In this document: one piece after another, positions 62,727 through 64,000 of the stretch
How the letters are laid out: each line of letters opens with the position of its first letter
Numbering within the stretch: position 1 is the first letter of the stretch
Source of the DNA: Leptolyngbya sp. Heron Island J
Lineage (GTDB): Bacteria > Cyanobacteriota > Cyanobacteriia > Phormidesmidales > Phormidesmidaceae
Length of the DNA: 64,000 nucleotides
Direction of reading: 5' to 3'
NCBI RefSeq assembly: GCF_000482245.1
Contig: NZ_AWNH01000117.1
Span: 62,001 to 126,000 of the forward strand
Translations under genes and position numbers: made by a program
Notes under the pieces: generated by a model
Database searches by the model: none
Told to the model about the DNA's origin: nothing
The model's input: the letters and a program-made list of their open reading frames with translations, nothing else

Positions 62727-62906
62727 AGTTGTAGGCCCTTTTATACCTAGTGTGCACAGATTACCAGCTAAATCATGGCATGGCTCTTCAGCCACAACCC
62801 AGGTGGTCATAACAATGGCCTGGGGATTCAGGCCATTTGGCCGAACACTTTGTCAGTCAGAGATTTTGGGCTCCTGTTAAAACGGAAAGCTCACAAGGAA
62901 TAACGC

Positions 62907-63332
62907 TTATTGTCTCAAACGAGAGCGATGAATTATACGCACATCAATATTGAGAGACTCGTCAATTTGCTCAGTCAACTCTTTAGCATCTCTATAGTTA
63001 TTAAAAGAAGCAATATGAATGTAGCTACCTAACCTGGAGGACGTTAAAAACGCATCTGGAATACAGGCACGAATTGCTGACAAGCTATCCTCAAGATCAT
63101 GAGTCAACAGAACAATATAAGGGCGGCCACTCACCTGGCCAATTACAATTCTGTCATCGTTCTCAAAAGTATTAAATTCTTGAGGAGATACTAGAAAACC
63201 ACAATCAGCAGATTCCTGTGACTGAGCTGAGGCCATAACACTCGGCAATATCAGGAGGGTGCTCGCCGTAGCCAAACAACAAATGAACTTTTGAAAAGGG
63301 TTCAAATCTGTATCACCAATACTAAGAGACAT
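62907..63332 (-). CDS. Secreted SPOR-like protein
   Basis: A 141-residue protein. Residues 1-36 form a signal peptide (FICCLATASTLLILPSVMAS). The mature part RPYIVLLTHDLEDSLSAIRA, then SSRLGSYIHIASFNNYRDAKEL, resembles a SPOR domain, a fold that in other bacteria binds denuded peptidoglycan. It lies upstream of the FecR gene on the same strand with a 180-base gap. The assignment is by pattern only. Confidence 0.55.
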   Translation of the reverse strand: MSLSIGDTDLNPFQKFICCLATASTLLILPSVMASAQSQESADCGFLVSPQEFNTFENDDRIVIGQVSGRPYIVLLTHDLEDSLSAIRACIPDAFLTSSRLGSYIHIASFNNYRDAKELTEQIDESLNIDVRIIHRSRLRQ

Positions 63333-63420
63333 CTAATGATACCTAATCCCCTTAGCCATAAGTCTCTGCAACAAAAATCTAATACAAACCATCACACGCA
63401 TTTATCAGCGGCGTCATGGA

Positions 63421-63774
63421 CTATCCCTGATGAGCCATTGTGGGCCTTTCAGTCGATAGTTTTTTAGCAGAACGATGGCCTAAGAGGTAGGCGGATGTCA
63501 GATTGTGGCTAGTTAGGGTGGCCTGGGTCATCCGCTGAGGCTGGAGCCGTGATCTGGTCTGTAAAGGCAACGGCAACGATGAGGTGACAGTTTGCTGAGC
63601 CGCAGATTCAGGGCTAGCCTTGGCTGGTGATGAGCTATTGGTGCCCTCATTCACCATAGTGACGGCTAAGACTAGCATGACCATTACCAGAGCCAGGGGT
63701 TTGACTATCCTATCTACCCATAAACGTCGAACTCGGTCGAGCCACGACACGTCAGGGTCTATTGATGGAGACAT
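63421..63774 (-). CDS. Small one-TM protein of unknown function
   Basis: A 117-residue protein: a soluble N-terminus (MSPSIDPDVSWLDRVRRLWV), one membrane helix (PLALVMVMLVLAVTMV) and a Ser/Thr/Ala/Gln-rich tail. ATG 63774 is preferred; ATG 63807 would add 11 residues. No ribosome-binding site is convincing. It is the first of a minus-strand series leading to the FecR and CHASE2 genes. Repeat copy E lies about 90 bases upstream of the longer start. Confidence 0.5.
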   Translation of the reverse strand: MSPSIDPDVSWLDRVRRLWVDRIVKPLALVMVMLVLAVTMVNEGTNSSSPAKASPESAAQQTVTSSLPLPLQTRSRLQPQRMTQATLTSHNLTSAYLLGHRSAKKLSTERPTMAHQG

Positions 63775-63897
63775 AAATCTACAGACATATAAGTAGTGAA
63801 GGCCCATCCAGCTAAAAAATTAGTGACTGGAACGCGACCGTGTTCCCAACATATTACAAAAATCAATGCTTTGAATTATACATTTATATAAAAAATA

Positions 63898-63989
63898 GGG
63901 CGTTGCTGATCGTCGGTGTGATTTTCTCTCAAAGATATCGCTGTATGGTGTTTCCAATCGATCGGTTCATCCTCTCAATCAGCAACGGC
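63898..63989 (-). repeat. Interspersed 92-bp element, copy E
   Basis: Begins GGGCGTTGCTGATCG and ends CATCCTCTCAATCAGCAACGGC, with inverted-repeat ends GTTGCTGAT/ATCAGCAAC. It is in the same orientation as copy D, with which it shares the GATCGGTTCATCCTC block. Confidence 0.75.
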
Positions 63990-64000
63990 AAACATAGGGC

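Noticed and set aside
1-64000. tRNA, rRNA, CRISPR array, prophage or complete insertion sequence
   Set aside because: No tRNA T-loop/acceptor pattern, no regular spaced repeat array and no transposase frame were recognised in the window.
1-64000. Many GCGATCGC octamers as a special feature
   Set aside because: These are HIP1 sites, a normal genome-wide feature of many cyanobacteria, used here only to identify the organism type.

Overview
The window is chromosomal DNA of a cyanobacterium. Direct evidence is the dense scatter of the HIP1 octamer GCGATCGC and a set of cyanobacterial genes: an Flv3/Flv1 flavodiiron pair, the oxygen-dependent Mg-protoporphyrin monomethyl ester cyclase AcsF, hydroxymethylbilane synthase, glycogen synthase, a DUF4079 protein, a DUF4336 protein, a DUF6737 protein and a plastid fibrillin-like protein. 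The genus cannot be fixed from the sequence alone. There is no rRNA, tRNA, CRISPR array, prophage or intact transposase. 

Layout. 1-7 kb: end of hemC, glgA, a small membrane protein, a PsiE-like protein, a secreted caspase-like protein, a TPR protein and a DUF4336 protein. 7-13 kb: a secreted protein built of 18-residue repeats behind a perfect CRP-type site, an AT-rich orphan, a subtilase, an 876-base gene-poor stretch ending in stacked RNA hairpins and a strong terminator before DUF6737, and a YhcG-type nuclease. 13-19 kb: a BaiN-type flavoprotein, a collagen-like secreted protein, argS and a membrane protein. 19-25.5 kb: an internally deleted nitrate ABC ATPase, a small one-TM protein and flv3-flv1. 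26-35 kb: small enzymes and regulators, including a TetR/cupin unit facing an amine oxidase, a membrane-anchored SagB/ThcOx protein, a RidA-like protein and an AraC/EamA pair. 35.6-47.4 kb: an FAD enzyme, a homocysteine methyltransferase, GT-C membrane proteins, ogt, a GH116 glucosidase, a DUF2325 coiled-coil protein and a GIY-YIG protein. 47.4-59 kb: DUF4079, an M48 protease, an HTTM pair, acsF, a fibrillin-like protein, radical SAM proteins including bioB, a cold-shock-domain protein, a flavodoxin-fold reductase and a PPP phosphatase. 59-64 kb: a minus-strand cluster of FecR protein, CHASE2 hybrid kinase, a SPOR-like secreted protein and a small membrane protein. 

How the genes fit together. 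Most genes stand alone or in pairs, as is usual in cyanobacteria. hemC and acsF belong to tetrapyrrole/chlorophyll synthesis. Flv3 and Flv1 are partners in oxygen photoreduction. FecR and the CHASE2 kinase overlap by 20 bases and probably form one sensory unit. 

The most notable observations are: (1) an nrtD-type ABC ATPase reduced in frame to 135 residues, with a Walker A Lys to Gln change; (2) two small one-TM paralogues, 18 kb apart, sharing W-x-V-x-V-Y-x2-N and a C-terminal LQLD; (3) a family of about 92-bp elements with inverted ends GCCGTTGCTGAT/ATCAGCAACGCCC in five or six copies; (4) mutually exclusive hairpins before a strong terminator near 11.0 kb; (5) a TetR-type palindrome lying between the -35 and -10 elements of the amine oxidase promoter.
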